Source of the DNA: Chlorella sorokiniana
Taxonomy: Eukaryota; Chlorophyta; Trebouxiophyceae; Chlorellales; Chlorellaceae
Length of the DNA stretch: 64,000 nt
NCBI GenBank assembly: GCA_025917655.1
Contig: CP084613.1
Location: 4,094,001 to 4,158,000 of the forward strand
Reading direction: 5' to 3'
Position 1 is the first letter of the stretch, and every line of letters starts with the position of its first letter. The notes below the pieces were generated by a model that worked only from the letters and a program-made list of their open reading frames with translations, had not been told where the DNA came from and did not search any database. Below, piece by piece: positions 21,514 through 36,744 of the stretch. Both the position numbers and the translations under genes were made by a program.

Positions 21514-21974
21514 CGCACGCCGCGCACGGCTTCCCTGCAGTTTTGGCCTGCAATGCATGTCTGCCATTCGCTCACTGCTATTTTTCAATGAGATTCTTTC
21601 ATGAGAGGCACTTCAATGATGCACGGATCACGTGATGGAGACAAATGGAGGAATGCAAAGTTCGCAGCGCTGGCGGCAGGCTGTGCAGCAGAGGTGCAAG
21701 GGACCTCTGGTCTTTTCAATTCCATCTGTTCTCCGATAATCCTGCTTCCAGTCAATTTAGCACTCGTCGTTATCCTATCCCCTTTACGCTGCGCAGAGTG
21801 GAACAAGCAAACACGACTGGCTGTTTAGTCGCGACAGCGATCGGCGCACTGCAATTGAATCCGAAAGCTTCGTTGCACTGTATTTTAAGTGGAGCGGCTT
21901 TTTGGGGTCCACCCCGTGATCCACAGGAGCCCTCGGTGAGCGGCGCTGTCTTGGCGGCTCCTCAAATCGCCGGC
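21514..21974. other. Spacer between DnaJ and Kelch genes
   Basis: The DnaJ 3' UTR and the Kelch 5' region share these 461 bases. The stretch 21590-21890 is low in GC relative to the window and probably holds the Kelch promoter. No exon is seen. Confidence 0.4.
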
Positions 21975-24900
21975 ATGGTTCTGGACACGGTTCGAGCGCG
22001 ATGGATGGAGGCCTCGTACCCCAACCAGCCCCAGGCACGCTGCGGCCACTCCGCCGTTGCCGTCGACGCCCGCGCCGTGTGGGGCGAAGAGTTCCTGGTG
22101 AGTTGCAGGGCCCAGCCCAGCTGGAGACGCCATGCTGCCGTGGCAAGCGCAGGCTGGCACGACAAGTTGTCACTGCGCAGGTCGGCCTGCGCTTGCCGCC
22201 GCCCTTGCACATACACGAGCCGCGCCCGACCCAAACCGCCTCCCCTCCAGGTTGTGTTTGGCGGGATTGACCGCAACAAGGAGGCCCTGGACGACCTGGC
22301 GGTGCTGCAGTGCGACCAGGAGGCCTGGTTTGCGCCGGAGAAGGCGGCGGTGGGCCCGCGGCGCGCGCCTTCCACGCGGCAGCCGTGGTCGGCTCTCGCA
22401 TGTACCTCTTTGGGGGCACGTCTACGTGAAGCAGCAGCACAAGCTGCACCAGGTGGGTGCTGGTTGGGTTGGCCGCTTGGCTGCCAGATATGCCCCCAAC
22501 TTCGTCAGCTTGCCTGGCAGGCGGCCTGCATTGCGCGGGCGGGGCCGGTCGACTTGCATGAAGCGCGAGCCCGCCGAGAGGTTGGGGGTGCCTGCCCGCC
22601 GCCGCCGCGCCCTTGCGCCCGACCCGAGCCGCCTCTTGGCCCTGCCCGCGCAGTTCAACGACCTCTGGTGCCTCAACACGGTGGGTAACAATGGGGAAGA
22701 GTGGGGTATTGTGCTTGGCCCAGGCAGCGGTTGGCAGCGCGGGGATATTCCTCCCTGCCGCTCAGAGCCTGTTGACACACTATGCGCAGCTGACCGCCTG
22801 GCTGGCTGGTGCGTAGCCTGCATGCTGCGGGTTGGGCGGAGCCTGTGCCCTGCCGGGTTCCAACCTGCCGCTCTGCACCCCCTGCAGGACACCTGGGAGT
22901 GGAGCAGGCTGTCGGGAGGCGCCCGACGCGCCGCAGCCGTGCCCGCGGGACCGCGCAGCCATGGCGCCCGTGGGCGGCGGCCGCCTGCTGGTGGTGGGGG
23001 CGCGGATGCGCTCAACCGGCGGCTGGACGACGCATGGCTGTTTGACACTGAGAAGTGAGAAGGAAGGGGGTGTTATTCTCAGCCAAGGCACGGCTGATTG
23101 CTGGGTGGCTGAAAGGGCCGGTAACTAAAAGTGGGCCGGGGTGTAGAGGTGTGGGCAGCGGCTGGAGGTGCGAGCAGGGTTTCCACTGCCCGCTGCCCGC
23201 CGCATCCGCCAAACGGCTGCCCTCCCTGCCGCCAGGGGCACTTGGAGCGAGGTGAAGACGAGCGGAGCGCGGCCGCGTGCGCGCTGCTGCACCACGCTCT
23301 TCCCTCTCAACGACCGCGTGCTCATGTTTGGGGGACACGTATGGTGAGGCGCGCATGCAGCGGAGCAGTGCTTGGGCCGCAATCCGCTGGTATGCAATCC
23401 ACCCAGGTGTCCTCGCATGCCCGGCCTGCGCTGCAGACGGCTCGCTATGAGGTTGCTTCACCGCGCCCGCCAGCCGACTCGCCCGTATTGTCGCGTGCCC
23501 TCAACCTTTGGCTGGGCCCCGCTCACGCCCCCTGCCGTCCCCCAGGCGTCACGAACGAGCTCTGGTCGCTGCGGGGGCTGGAGGGCGAGGGTCCCGCGCA
23601 GTGGACGCAGCTGCAGCTGGAGGGGCCCCCGCCGCCGCCACGCCGCGGCCACGCCGTCGCGGGTAGGTGCCCAGGGGCAGCGGCGCTGCCTCCCAGCTGC
23701 ACCTTCCCTCCTGCTTGCGATGTGGCCGGTGCAACCGGCCAGCGCATGGGCGCCCTGGTCTGGGTTTGCGCGCCCTCCCCTCCATTCCCCCTCCTCGGCC
23801 CCCCACCACCACCACCACTCCCCCTGCGTGTTGCAGCCACGGGCAGCTGGGTGGTGTTTGTGGGGGCCTCACAGAGCAGCGGTCCCTCATGGGCATGAAG
23901 AGCAAGAGCGAGTACCTGTCAGGTGCGGCGCCCGCGGCGGCCCACGTTGGCTCCTCAGCGCTGTCGCAGCATGGGCGGCGGCGCAGCGGCGCAAAGCAGG
24001 GACCAGCCTGCTTTGGTTGCTTGCAGTGGGACGGTTCCAGGGCATGGTGGGCCATGCTGTGGGGCTGCCGCTGCGCGGCCTGCGCAGCCTAGCCTGTTCA
24101 GGGAGCAGCACCGCCCGACGTGCTCGCTTGCCGTGCCTCCCATCCTCCTCGTTCCCGCTGCGCCCCACAGATGTGGTGATCCTGGATCGGCGGGATCGGG
24201 TGGCGTGGCGCGGCGTGGAGACCGCGTCGCCGCCGCCCGCGCCGCGCGAGAAGCACACGCTCACCGCGCTCAGCGGCGGCCGCCTGCTGCTGTTTGGCGG
24301 CACCGACGGCGCCGCCACGCTTGGGGATGCCTGGTGGCTGGACCTGGAGGACTTCATGCCGCCGCAGCCAGAGGTGCTGACGCATGCTGACGTGGCGCAC
24401 GGCGCCAGCCAGCCGCCGCCCGAGCTGACGGCGGCCGCTGCTGCCGCCCAAGCCGCCACCAGAGTCCCCCCGTCGCGGCCGCGCCGTCGCCGGCCAGCGC
24501 GGAGCAGCAGGCGGGCGTGCAGGCGCCGGGGCAAGCAGCGGCGGTGGGGCAGGCGGGGGCGGGAGGCGGTGCAGGTGCCGGGCGCTGACGGGCGGGCTGG
24601 CATACCTGCAGCAGAGCATCCCCACGCTCTCCGCAGCGGTCTCCTCCCTGCGCGGCCGCTTGGGCCTGCCTGCCTCCGCCTCTGGCACGCAGCTGGCGGC
24701 GGCACAGCAGGCGGCTGCCATTGCGGAGGAGCATGATGAGGGGCTGCTGCGGCTGGGGAGCGAGCGCTGGGGGCCAGCGGCGGCGGCGCCACGCGGAGCC
24801 AGCTGACCGCCGCCGGCCGCCGCTTCCTGGCGACGGCAGACGCGCAGCAGCTGCTCCTGGGGGACCTGCCGGTGCTGATGGCCGACTACCGCCGCCTGGC

Positions 24901-25314
24901 CAAGCTGGGCTGGGGCATGCTGCTCAGGTGGGGCGGCTGCAGGGGCGCAGCGCTGCAAGTCCGCCCCCTACCTGTTCCTGCATGCCCCTTCCCAGACATG
25001 AGATTGCCTGCACCCCTTGGCTGCTATCATCTCGGCCTTCAGGGGGCCCCACTGCACAGTGGCTCCAAACCCACCACTCATGTGCCCCGCCCGCCGTGTA
25101 TCGCAGGGAGCGCGGCCCCGAGGCGCTGTCGGACCCAGCGCTGCAGCTGCCCGGCCGCTTCATGCACCTGTCCCCGCAGGACCTGCGCATGCGGGAGGTG
25201 CCCGAGGTGCTGGCGGACTACCAGCTGCTCTACTGCACGCACGCCTCCATCGCAGACGCCGCGGGGGCCGCAGGCGCGGGCAGCACAGCGGCGCGGCCCG
25301 CCACGCCCAGCTGA
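21975..25314 (+). CDS. Kelch-repeat (beta-propeller) protein
   Basis: The ATG at 21975 begins MVLDTVRARWMEASYPNQPQ, followed by CGHSAVAV. Kelch blades follow in separate exons: VVFGGIDRNKEALDDLAVLQ (from 22251, after a 22097/22251 intron), HAAAVVGSRMYLFGGHVY, FNDLWCLNT, DTWEWSRL, RCCTTLFPLNDRVLMFGGH, NELWSLRGLEGEGPAQWTQL, REKHTLTALSGGRLLLFGGT and DAWWLDLEDF. These show the repeated GG, Y/W-spacing pattern of a Galactose-oxidase/Kelch propeller. The C-terminus (24440-25314) is a non-Kelch helical region with GRRFLATADAQQLLLGDLPV and LRMREVPEVLADYQLLY. The stop is at 25312-25314. At least two one-base frame changes lie near 22362 and 22415. The function is a protein-protein scaffold by family; the partner is unknown. 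Confidence 0.75.
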
Positions 25315-25371
25315 GCTGCTCTGCATGCCTGACGCCCCTTGTGGCGAGACTTGTGGCTGGTAGGCCACGCG

Positions 25372-25376
25372 TGTAA
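25372..25376 (+). terminator. TGTAA polyadenylation signal
   Basis: TGTAA, the usual polyadenylation signal of green algae, lies 57 bases after the Kelch stop and before the convergent actin gene. Confidence 0.45.
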
Positions 25377-25628
25377 GCGCCTGACGATTCCGCAGGAGGC
25401 AGCACGTTACCAGGCTAGCAGGTGCCAGGAAAAGAGGCAGTACGCAGCAGAACTAACAGCAAGGAAGGGTAGAGGACAGGCAAGAACGCTGGCAGCAGCG
25501 ACGTTGCTGCGGCGTGGAGCCCAGCCGCCGGTCGCGCCGCCATTGCCAGCCAGGGCAGCACTCCCAGCTGCCCGGCAGGCCTGCGGCAAGGCGCCGGCGC
25601 TTGTGCCACCGCATAAACAAGGGTACCA
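25377..25628. other. Tail-to-tail spacer, Kelch / actin
   Basis: This holds the 3' UTRs of two convergent genes. No exon or other signal was recognised. Confidence 0.4.
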
Positions 25629-28491
<2,863 letters not shown>

Positions 28492-28985
28492 GGCTGCCTG
28501 TGGCGCGGGGTGTTTGCAAGTCAACAAGCCGGGGAGGGAGAGCCTCACGCCCAAAGAGCAACGAGCGATGCAGAGGATGGATAGATAAGCTGCGCTGTTC
28601 AGCTGGGGCCGTAATCCTTCAAAACTCGGCGAAGCCTCAGGTAGAAGGCAGCCAGGGTCTGGGGTGTCGTGCACAAGCCCTGGGGCGGAGTGCACTACCT
28701 TCCGATCACTAAAACAAATACTTGGCAGCCATTGCGACGCCTGTCGCTGCCCGCTCTGCAGCCCCCAAGGATAGGTGATCCACACTGCCTTGCCTTGACG
28801 ACCTCGGAACGCCTACAACTGTTTCAGACCAAGAACACTCACGTTTAAGTCCATGGAGACGGCCATACTGGCCGTGGTGCGAGCCTCTAGACCAACTTTC
28901 AGGTGTGCCCAGCCGCCGGTTGCCGCTGCCGCCTGCTTTGCCAGCCAACACCTTGCAAGCATAGTTGCGCTGAGCTGTCGGCGAC
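28492..28985. promoter_or_regulatory. Divergent spacer, actin / PI31
   Basis: These 494 bases lie between the actin ATG and the PI31 ATG. They must contain the actin 5' UTR and the promoters of both genes. No specific element was recognised. Confidence 0.4.
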
Positions 28986-31155
28986 ATGCTGGCAGATTAT
29001 ATCTTTATCCGTTGCAGATCTGCAGACGACAAGCTAGCGTTTGCCATCCATGCGTTTCTTTTGGCTGAGGGCTACAAGCTGGTCGCAGCGGGCGCCGCTG
29101 CCGAGGATGACAGCGCGGGTGCGTACCCTTGCCTGCATGCGATCGGCACATTGGTGCCTGCCTGCTCTCCACACCATCGCATACCGCCGACAACTCAGTC
29201 TGTGGCAGTGGTACAGGCGGCCACAGATCCTCAGCAGCAAGGCGCCCAACAACATGCAGAGCATGACAGCAGTTCCGTGCCCCTGAGCGCAGACTTCTGC
29301 AGCAGCCGCGAAGAAGTGGAGCCGGCAGGCTGGAACGAGCTGGACAGCCTGTATGCGTTCCGCTACCAAGACACCGAGGGTGAGCTGGTCAGCCTTGGGC
29401 TCTGCAGGCGGCATATGCCTCTTGACCGCTGGTGGCCGCTGCCCCGTCGGACACAACCGTGCCTCCCTCTTCATGACCGACGCGGTTTCCTGCTGGCAAA
29501 AGGCCCTGGCTGCATGCATGCTGGGAGGGGGTCCCGTCGCCAACAGCAGCGCGCTGTGCGGGAGCCGGTTGCCCACTGTCGCTTGCGCAATTGCGTGCCG
29601 TCTGCTTGCCTGGCACGTGCAGGCCGGCGCCCTCCCTATATGTGAAGTGCCTCGCTGCGGGCGACCGCCTGTTGCTGCACTGGGCGAGCAAATCGGGTGG
29701 GGACGAAGAGGTGCAGGCTTTGGAGCTTGCTGCAGCGGACTACACCACAGATGCTGGTTCGCCGCCCGGCTGCTACAAGCAGCTGGGAGAGCTGATCGCC
29801 AAGCTGAGGTGTGCCCAGCCGCTGGTCTTCACGCCGCTGCCTGCAGTGCCCCTCCCCACCCCTGCAATTCTCTTCCCCTCCTCCTGCGGCGCTCTGTCGT
29901 GCGGACCGGGCCTGCGCTTTGTAGGGCAACATGGGCGAGAGGTGTAGGTGGGCATTCCCTCAAGAGCATTCTGCAACTTACTGCCCCACCGCATTGCGCT
30001 GCAGGCAGAGCATGCGCAGCGTGCTGTCACGAGGCCCTGCAAAGCTCACTAGCGGCGGGGCAGGGGATGCAGCAGCAAACGCGCAGCAGGCTGGGCAGAG
30101 TTCGCGCAGCGGGCGGCCGGCTGAGCGTGGGGAGGACCCTCTACGCGAGCCAGCAGGTGTGTCCGCGTTGCGAAGACGGTCAGCCCGCCTGCCCCCACTG
30201 GCTATGTTGCCGAGCGAGCGCGCTGCGATGCCCCAGGGGCACCCCCCGCCCTTGCCTCAAGTTCCTGGCAGGGATTCCCTCCTGGCGAGGAATCCATCGG
30301 TGGTGGGTTGGGGCCCCACTGAGGGCACACCGCATTTCTGCCACTACCCAGCCACACAAGTGCGCCGCGTGCTGCCTGGCCTTGCTTCTGCAGGGGTCAG
30401 CGGCGTGGGGTACCGCCCCCAGGCATCCCTGCGGGCATTGGCATTGATGATGTGGTGCCCCCGGGTGCGCCCGCCTGGGTACGGCGGCCACCCTGGCCTG
30501 CCAGGTGGGACCTGTTTGCAGGGCTTGCGTTGCGTGGCTTCCTGCTGGAGAAGGCAGGACTGGCTGGCTGGCTGGGGCGGGTGGCACCCTCGGCTGCAGC
30601 CGTCACGCATGTGGTGCCAGGGAGACGGGCGGCTGCTTTGCTGCTGCAGTGGTCTCATGCTGGTTTGGAGGCGGTACCAGCCTGGAGCGCACTCGCTCAT
30701 GTTGCTCCCCGTGTTTTGATCGCCCACCTGTCCTGCTCCCCGCCTCCTTGACACAGGCCTGATGCAGCCGGGGCCTCTGCACGGTGGTGGCGGCATGCAT
30801 GTGGGCCCCGGAGACCCCATCTTTGGGCCGGGCCGCATGGGCGGCGGCGTGGGCGGCCCGCCTGGCACAGGCAGCCTGCCGCCAGGGGCGCGCTGGGACC
30901 CCATTGCGCCCCCGGGATGCGCGGATTTGGGCCAGGTGCTGTTACATGATGGGGCTCGTGGGGTGCGCTTGCCACGTTGGGGCCAGCAGGCAAGGGGTCG
31001 CCAGACGTGAGAATTTCATCGCTGCCGCTCACTAGCCTTGCTGGGCCCCGTTCTGCTGCGCAGACGACTTCCAGCGCGAGCCCGGCCGCCCCCACCCTGA
31101 CATGGCTCAGCCGGGCCCAGGCCGCGGCACTGATTGGGACAGGATGTTTGGCTGA
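28986..31155 (+). CDS. PI31-type proteasome regulator
   Basis: The ATG at 28986 begins MLADYIFIRCRSADDKLAFA. The N-terminal FP domain continues with VEPAGWNELDSLYAFRYQDT (exon about 29209-29379) and LYVKCLAAGDRLLLHW then LELAAADYTT (about 29630-29807), the same order as PI31/PSMF1. A middle exon from 30005 is Ser/Gly-rich. The C-terminus is Pro/Gly-rich with PGIPAGIGIDDVVPPGAPAW (about 30420-30478), MHVGPGDPIFGPGRMGGG and PPGARWDPIAPPG (about 30770-30920), and DDFQREPGRPHPDMAQPGPG, ending in WDRMFG with the stop at 31153-31155. That tail is the typical PI31 proteasome-binding end. PI31 binds 20S proteasomes and affects their assembly or transport. One-base frame changes are likely near 29630 and 30919. 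Confidence 0.85.
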
Positions 31156-31265
31156 GCCATGAACGACGCTTGGGGGCGGTTTATCCCATACAGCTGCTGC
31201 CGCCGCTGCCTGGCCGGGTTTTGCACCACCCTCCTCCAAAGGCAAAGATCGGTGTACAGACTACA

Positions 31266-31279
31266 TGTAAGCGTTGTAA
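31266..31279 (+). terminator. Two TGTAA polyadenylation signals
   Basis: TGTAA occurs at 31266-31270 and 31275-31279, 111 and 120 bases after the PI31 stop. Position and sequence fit green-algal 3' end formation. Confidence 0.5.
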
Positions 31280-32068
31280 AGAGCTATTCGACCCGCAGCC
31301 AATCCCGTCCTGGCAACCGTGAGAGCAGCTTGGCATGGGCCACACGTGGGTGAGCCCCAGAATATGGTGCCTCCCTCCCCTGCAGAACTTGGATCCCGAT
31401 GAGACTAATCGAATCAACCGGATTGCACGGGCGGAGTTGCTAAGCGCAGCACAGTCACAGCACAGTGGAGGCAAGGATCAACGAAGGTGCCCACAGATCG
31501 CGAATTTTCTTGTTCCAGACAGAAATATTTGCGCCTCTGTGGCATATTTTCACTTTCCCAACCGCGCAACAGTGGGGAAGACGTGCCTCGCGCCGTTTCT
31601 CTTGCGCCGGAGCAAACAGAGTGAGTTCCGCAGCTGGAGCGGCCATAACCGCGTGCCTCAAACCTTGGCTGCGTTTAGGGGTGCGGCAGGGTTGGTGCAA
31701 GCTCCCGAGGACAGCATGCCCAAACAGCGCCACCAGGGGTGCGCCCCCGCGCCACATCGGCCCCAGATTGCCGCGATTTCGGGTGTTGCTTGGGGTCCGG
31801 GACGCAAGGTCCCTGTCGGCCCGTCATGCACTAGATTTCGGCGGGTGGCCCCACCCATGGCCCACCTGAGGCCAGATGCCGGCAAGCTGCCCGGCGTCGC
31901 CAGGCTGTTCAGGCCTCATGCACGGGACGCCTGCACAGAAAACCGTGCCTAGGTGGCGCTCCCAAGTCGCCTCCAACAACTTGATGGGCCTACTGGTCCC
32001 GCCCGCCCGCCCGCCGCTCCACCCCCCTCACCTGCTACTTTTCCGCTGGCCTTGCTCCAACCCGCAGA
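31280..32068. other. 5' region of the TRF-like gene, unresolved exons
   Basis: A possible small exon starts after CCCTGCAG at 31385 and reads NLDPDETNRINRIARAELLS. Its link to either neighbour could not be shown. The rest (31480-32050) has no recognisable exon. The promoter and start codon of the TRF-like gene should lie here. Confidence 0.3.
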
Positions 32069-34693
32069 CAGTGGCCCACCAGCTGAACACGGCGCAGCAG
32101 CTGGCCAGCAACGGCAACGATGAACGTGCTGTTAGAGCCGCACATGGCCCCCAGCTGCCAGATCTCCTGCTGCTGGATGATGAGGTGTGCTGCGGCGGCG
32201 CCGACGACGCCTGGGCCAGCGCCCTGTCCCTGTGCGGCGGCCTGGCGCCCTCGGCGCCCGTCCCCATCTCCTCCCAGGCGCGGGCGGCCCGCATGAGCCC
32301 CTCCAGCGAGCTGGTGGACTCCCTGGAGTCGTCCGCCTCGCTGCTGAGCGCCAGCCTGCGGCAGGACGCCGCCTCCGCGGAGCAGTACGCGATGCGCTTC
32401 GTGCCCGTGTCGGCCTCACCGGAGCCGCAGCCCTTTGCCCCGCACACGCACACACGGCGCAGCAGAGCTACTGGGGCCCCGGCGAGGTCGAGGGGGCCTG
32501 TTAGGCGGCTACAGCGTCGCGGGACAGCCCTCACGTGCAGCAGCAGCGCCCGCGCCGCCGACCGCTCACGGCCAGTGGGGCCACAGCCTTCAGGACGCCC
32601 AGCGGTACAATCAGCACCACCTGCAGCAGTACGGCCAGCCTTACGGGCACCGCTTTGACTCCGGCAGCGCTCCGGCCTGGGACCTGGGCGCCGCGTCGCT
32701 GCCGCCGCCGCCGCCCGCGGGCCTCCCCAGCCGTGACGCGTGCCACGGCTTCCCGCCCAGTTTGGGGGCAGATGGGCCTGCCTGTGCCCAGCGCCAGCGT
32801 GGTGAGCGCGCCCCAGCAGCCTGTGCCTGGCTGGACCCCATGCATGCACGCGCAGGGGGTGGCACGGCCCCCACCCGCCCCGCCCCTGCCCTGCAACACC
32901 CTCTGCGCCTGCCCCCGCCTTGCAGCTGCGCGCGCCGCCTCCGAGGCCGTGCTGCACCGCGGCGCCCAGCCCTCGCCCTTCTACGGCGCCGGCCTGCTGG
33001 CGCCGGTGGCAGAGGGCGGCGACTCTCTGGGCTCGGAGGTGCGGGGGACAGGGTGGGGGTGGGGGCAGGTGTGGGTTGGTGTGGCATGCGTGGGTTGGGG
33101 TGATGACTGGCAGGCGCCCACGGGCTGCGCTGCGCTTGCGCTGCTGCCGAGGAGCTGGAATCGGTTGTGCGCAGCAACAGCGCCTGAACTTTACCTGCCG
33201 CTGAACCGCCCCACCCCACCCCCAACAACTGCTGGCAGGGCTCAGATGCCGACACGTATGGGGAACAGCATGAGCGGCGCCTGCACGCCCCGCGCCGCAG
33301 CTGGGCCTGCCAGCCTCCCACTCCGCCCCCAGCATGTCGCTGATGGCGCTGGAGCGCTCAGCCTCCAACCGCCGCTCCCTGCTCTCATCCAGCACCTCCC
33401 GCGGCGGCGGCCACGCCACCCCCAGCCCCCGCCCCATCTGCCTCAAGGTGAAGGCGCCGCGGGCGCGGCCCGCTGCGGCTCGCGCCGCCGCCGCCGCGGC
33501 CGCCGCTGCCGCCAGCCCCGGCCGGCTCGCGCCTCGGCCCGCCGCTCCATGGCGCTCTCTGCTGCGGTGGCGGACGAGGGTGAGGAGGCGGGGGTGGACA
33601 GCGATGTGGAGCCAGAGGCCAGCATGGAAGCCTGCGAGGAGCGGCGGTCTGGCATGTCCAGCGGCGCCGTGCGGGCAGACTCTGGCTGCTGCAAGAAGAA
33701 GCACAACCCCTGGTAAGCATGCCGCACCGCCCTCCCCCCGCACGCGTGCGCCGCTGCAGCGCAATACGCGCGCCTGGCCGCTCAGACATCCGTCTCCCCT
33801 CCCTCCCTCCTTCGCTCCTCCCTTGCGACAGCTTTTCTCGCATCTCTCAAGTGCCTCCCCCTCCTGTTTCTGCCTTCCTCCACTGCCGGCCCTCGCCCAC
33901 CCACCGTGTCCACACATTCACACCACGACCCGCTGACCACCCACACCCAACCTCCCTGCCGCTGCAGGTCCCTCACCGAGACCGAGGCGCTGGTGGAGGG
34001 CGTGCGCCTGCTGGGCCCCTCCAAGTGGGCGGAGATCAAGAAGCTGGCCAACAGCGGCATCGCCGACCTGCTGGCCGCGCGGTCGGCTGTCGACCTGAAG
34101 GACAAGTGGCGCAACCTGGTGCGCCCCGCCCCCTGCTCGGCGCTCGCCCCCCCCGTCAGTTATTCCCACTGCTGCCCTTCGCTCGACTCCCCCGCCCCCT
34201 GCTCGTCGCTCGCCCCCCCGCTGCCCTTCGCTCGACTCCCCCTCCAGCGCGTGCTGCCTGGTTTGGGAACCGAAGTGGTCGTCGGTTCCCTGTGCTGCGG
34301 TGTTTTGGGTGAGCTTGTGTCGTGTTGGCTGCGTTCAGTGCACTGATGGGCGGCATGCCTGCTGCCCCCTTGAACCGCAGACCCGCGTGGCCAAGCTGCC
34401 CAAGACGGTGCTGAAGGCGCGCGCCCACAAGAGCACCTCCGAAATACCGCTCGAACTGCTGCTGGCTGGTGAGCACCCCCCGCCAGCTCGCCTGCCGTTC
34501 ACCTGTCCCGCGTGCGCTGTGCAGTGTGGCGTGTGCATTGGGGGAGCGGGGCGGTTAGTATGAGGTGCCCCGCCCCCACGGATACCGGCACGTGGTTGGG
34601 AGTGCGGGGCTGGCCCTGACCTGCGCACCTGGATGGCCCCTGCCTCGCCCGCTGCGTGCAGTCAAGGACCTGATGGAAGTGGGCAAGGAGTGA
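32069..34693 (+). CDS. TRF-like telobox Myb-domain protein (5' end unresolved)
   Basis: The C-terminal exons encode KKKHNPW (ending at 33714), spliced to SLTETEALVEGVRLLGPSKW, then AEIKKLANSGIADLL and SAVDLKDKWRNL (33968-34118). This is the telobox Myb repeat with the VDLKDKWRN signature of plant TRF-like proteins, which bind telomeric TTTAGGG-type repeats in vitro. The next exon (34381-34467) gives TRVAKLPKTVLKARAHKS, and the last ends VKDLMEVGKE with the stop at 34691-34693. Upstream, 32069-33690 encodes a Ser/Ala/Pro-rich region (MSPSSELVDSLESSASLLSA) and an acidic run (VADEGEEAGVDSDVEPEASM). Frame changes occur near 32455, 32500 and 33540. A telomere role is likely by family; a transcriptional role is the alternative. 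Confidence 0.75.
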
Positions 34694-36744
34694 AGGCCCG
34701 GCCCTGCCCCTCACCCAGGCTGTCCAGCCCGTGGCTGGACGCCAAGGTTGCTCATTCCCAGCTCTTCCTGGAGAGAGGCTACCTCCCTCAGCCTGTCGGC
34801 ACTCTCACGCCTCACGGGGGCGGGACCGCCCCCTGACTGACTGGTTTCACCACCTTTACATGCTTCTCCCCCTCTACTCCACTCCCCTCTCCTCACGACG
34901 AGTCCGATGAGCAAGCGTCCGCTGAGGGGTGGGCCTGTCTCTGCATGGGCTCCCTCCTGCCTCGCTGCCATCAGCCCGGCGTCGCCCTCTCTTCTCCCCC
35001 TCTTGTGCCATGGAGGCACGCCGCCGTGCCTTGAACCCAACCTTGCGAGCAAGTGTGTATTCGTCCCTTGTCCCAGACCCCCTGCGCACAGTCGTATCCT
35101 GTTGCTCGACGCTCTGCTTTGCACAGCGCTGCCTTTGCGCCATGGGGCCCCCTTGTACACTAGCCCCCACCCCCCGCGAGCCCATTCCCCCTCGTTGCGT
35201 GTTCTTTGAGCCGACGCCGTGTCTGTGACTTTGCCGTGCCTGTAGAAGTGCAGTTTGTTTTGACGCCCAGCCCGCGCATGCAGCACCCTCTGCTTTTGCC
35301 TCAGGTAGCCGGCCCTCTCCCTCTTGCACAATAACGGGAGTGCCTGTTTGACCTTTTTCAGGGCAGCTGCATCGCCCAGTGTCTCGTGTCGTGTGCCTAG
35401 CCTCCTTCACGTCTCCAGACCCGCTTCTTATGCCCGTGCTCGAAAGCACCCCCATACTACACGACTCCAGCAGATCGCACCGCTGTGGGCGCATGCACAT
35501 GCCGCTCTTGGCCGTGCACGGGGCTCACGGCGAGGGTTAGCTCGAATCCCCCCCCCCCCCTTTTCATGCTGCGGTTGGCGTCATCGGCACGCTCGTCTCC
35601 TTGCACCCTCTCCATTCCCGTGCTTATGCTTGAGACGCCCAACGCTGCTGCATGCGCGCAGCAACCGATTTCATTTCTTCAAACCTGGGCTATGCAAGTG
35701 CCACCCACCCCTTCCCTTGATACAGATGTTTGAGCACAGACCTGAGCATCACTTCAGCGCCCCCCCACACACACACACACACACACACATGCACGCACAC
35801 AAGCTGAAATTAATTGCAGCGCCTCGGCAGCGTTGCACAGCCCTGCCCTTCTTTATCGCGGTGCACTTTTCGCGTGTCTGCTCCTGAGCCCTCGTCTGCG
35901 GCCGACCTTTTCTCCCACGCGTCTCCGCCGAGCGTGCTGCCGGCAGCTGCAGCCACTGAATGCAATGCCACCGGAACGCATGCCTGTGAACGGCTCCCCC
36001 TCCCACCCATCCCTTTTGCTTCCAATCAAGTGCTGCCCAGCATTTCAAATTGTTTCTTGTACGCATGCAGCACACCCGTGCCACCTATGCCTGCCTGCGT
36101 GTCGTCGGGCACGCTTTGTGCGGTCCCCCTGCTGCCATTTGGCATCTTAATTGAAGTTCCACGGCCGCACTTCTCCCTGTATTGTTACTGTTCTGCGTTT
36201 CCACTCCCCGTGTTTCCGTCGCTTTTCCTCCGCGCGTCTAGCGTTGCTCTGCTTTGCAATTGCAGGCCTGCACTGCTAAACTTCTGGAGTGTGTAATCTT
36301 TGACTCGCAAATAACAGCTTTGCAGCGGCATGCAAAGCATGTATTCAACCAGTGTGGGCTGCCTGAGATTGATTGCCGCCAGCATGGCAGTCGCCGCCAG
36401 CCTGCTGACTCACCTTACCAGGGCGGCCGTGCTCGCCACCCAGCTACGATCGTTGCATCTTATTGCATCTTAAGTTGGAGGCCGACGCACAGATTGAAGT
36501 GGCAGAGAGAATGGGCAACCAAATGAGCCTGGTAAGACTGGGCACCCTGGGAGCTCGGCAGCTTTCAACCTGTTCTGTTTTCGATCAACACTTCGTGGCG
36601 AGCTGAATTGACTTTGATCCGCCACGGAGATCTGTCGTGCGCGAGAGATGTCGGAGGGCCTTCAGTGCCTTCTCACCCACAAGCCACCACTCCTCCTCGT
36701 TGGGCGTCCTGCCAGCAGAACCTATTTTTGTCAGCGCCGCGCCG
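34694..36744. other. Two-kb non-coding stretch between TRF-like and TspO genes
   Basis: The plus strand is strongly pyrimidine-rich from about 34800 to 36260. It carries a CA microsatellite at 35766-35789. A TGTAA at 36292-36296 could end a long TRF-like 3' UTR of about 1.6 kb. The section 36290-36640 is lower in GC and likely carries the TspO promoter. Long open frames exist (for example 35324-35887), but they are His/Pro/Ser-rich with no family resemblance. Confidence 0.5.
35766..35789. repeat. (AC)n microsatellite
   Basis: Uninterrupted AC dinucleotides, twelve units, in the presumed 3' UTR. Confidence 0.9.

Noticed and set aside
31335-31952. Plus-strand open frame before the TRF-like gene
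   Set aside because: Only the first 20 codons after CCCTGCAG look coding; the rest has no supporting feature.
35324-35887. Plus-strand open frame of 187 codons
   Set aside because: His/Pro/Ser-rich translation of a pyrimidine-biased region, including a translated CA microsatellite; no homology.
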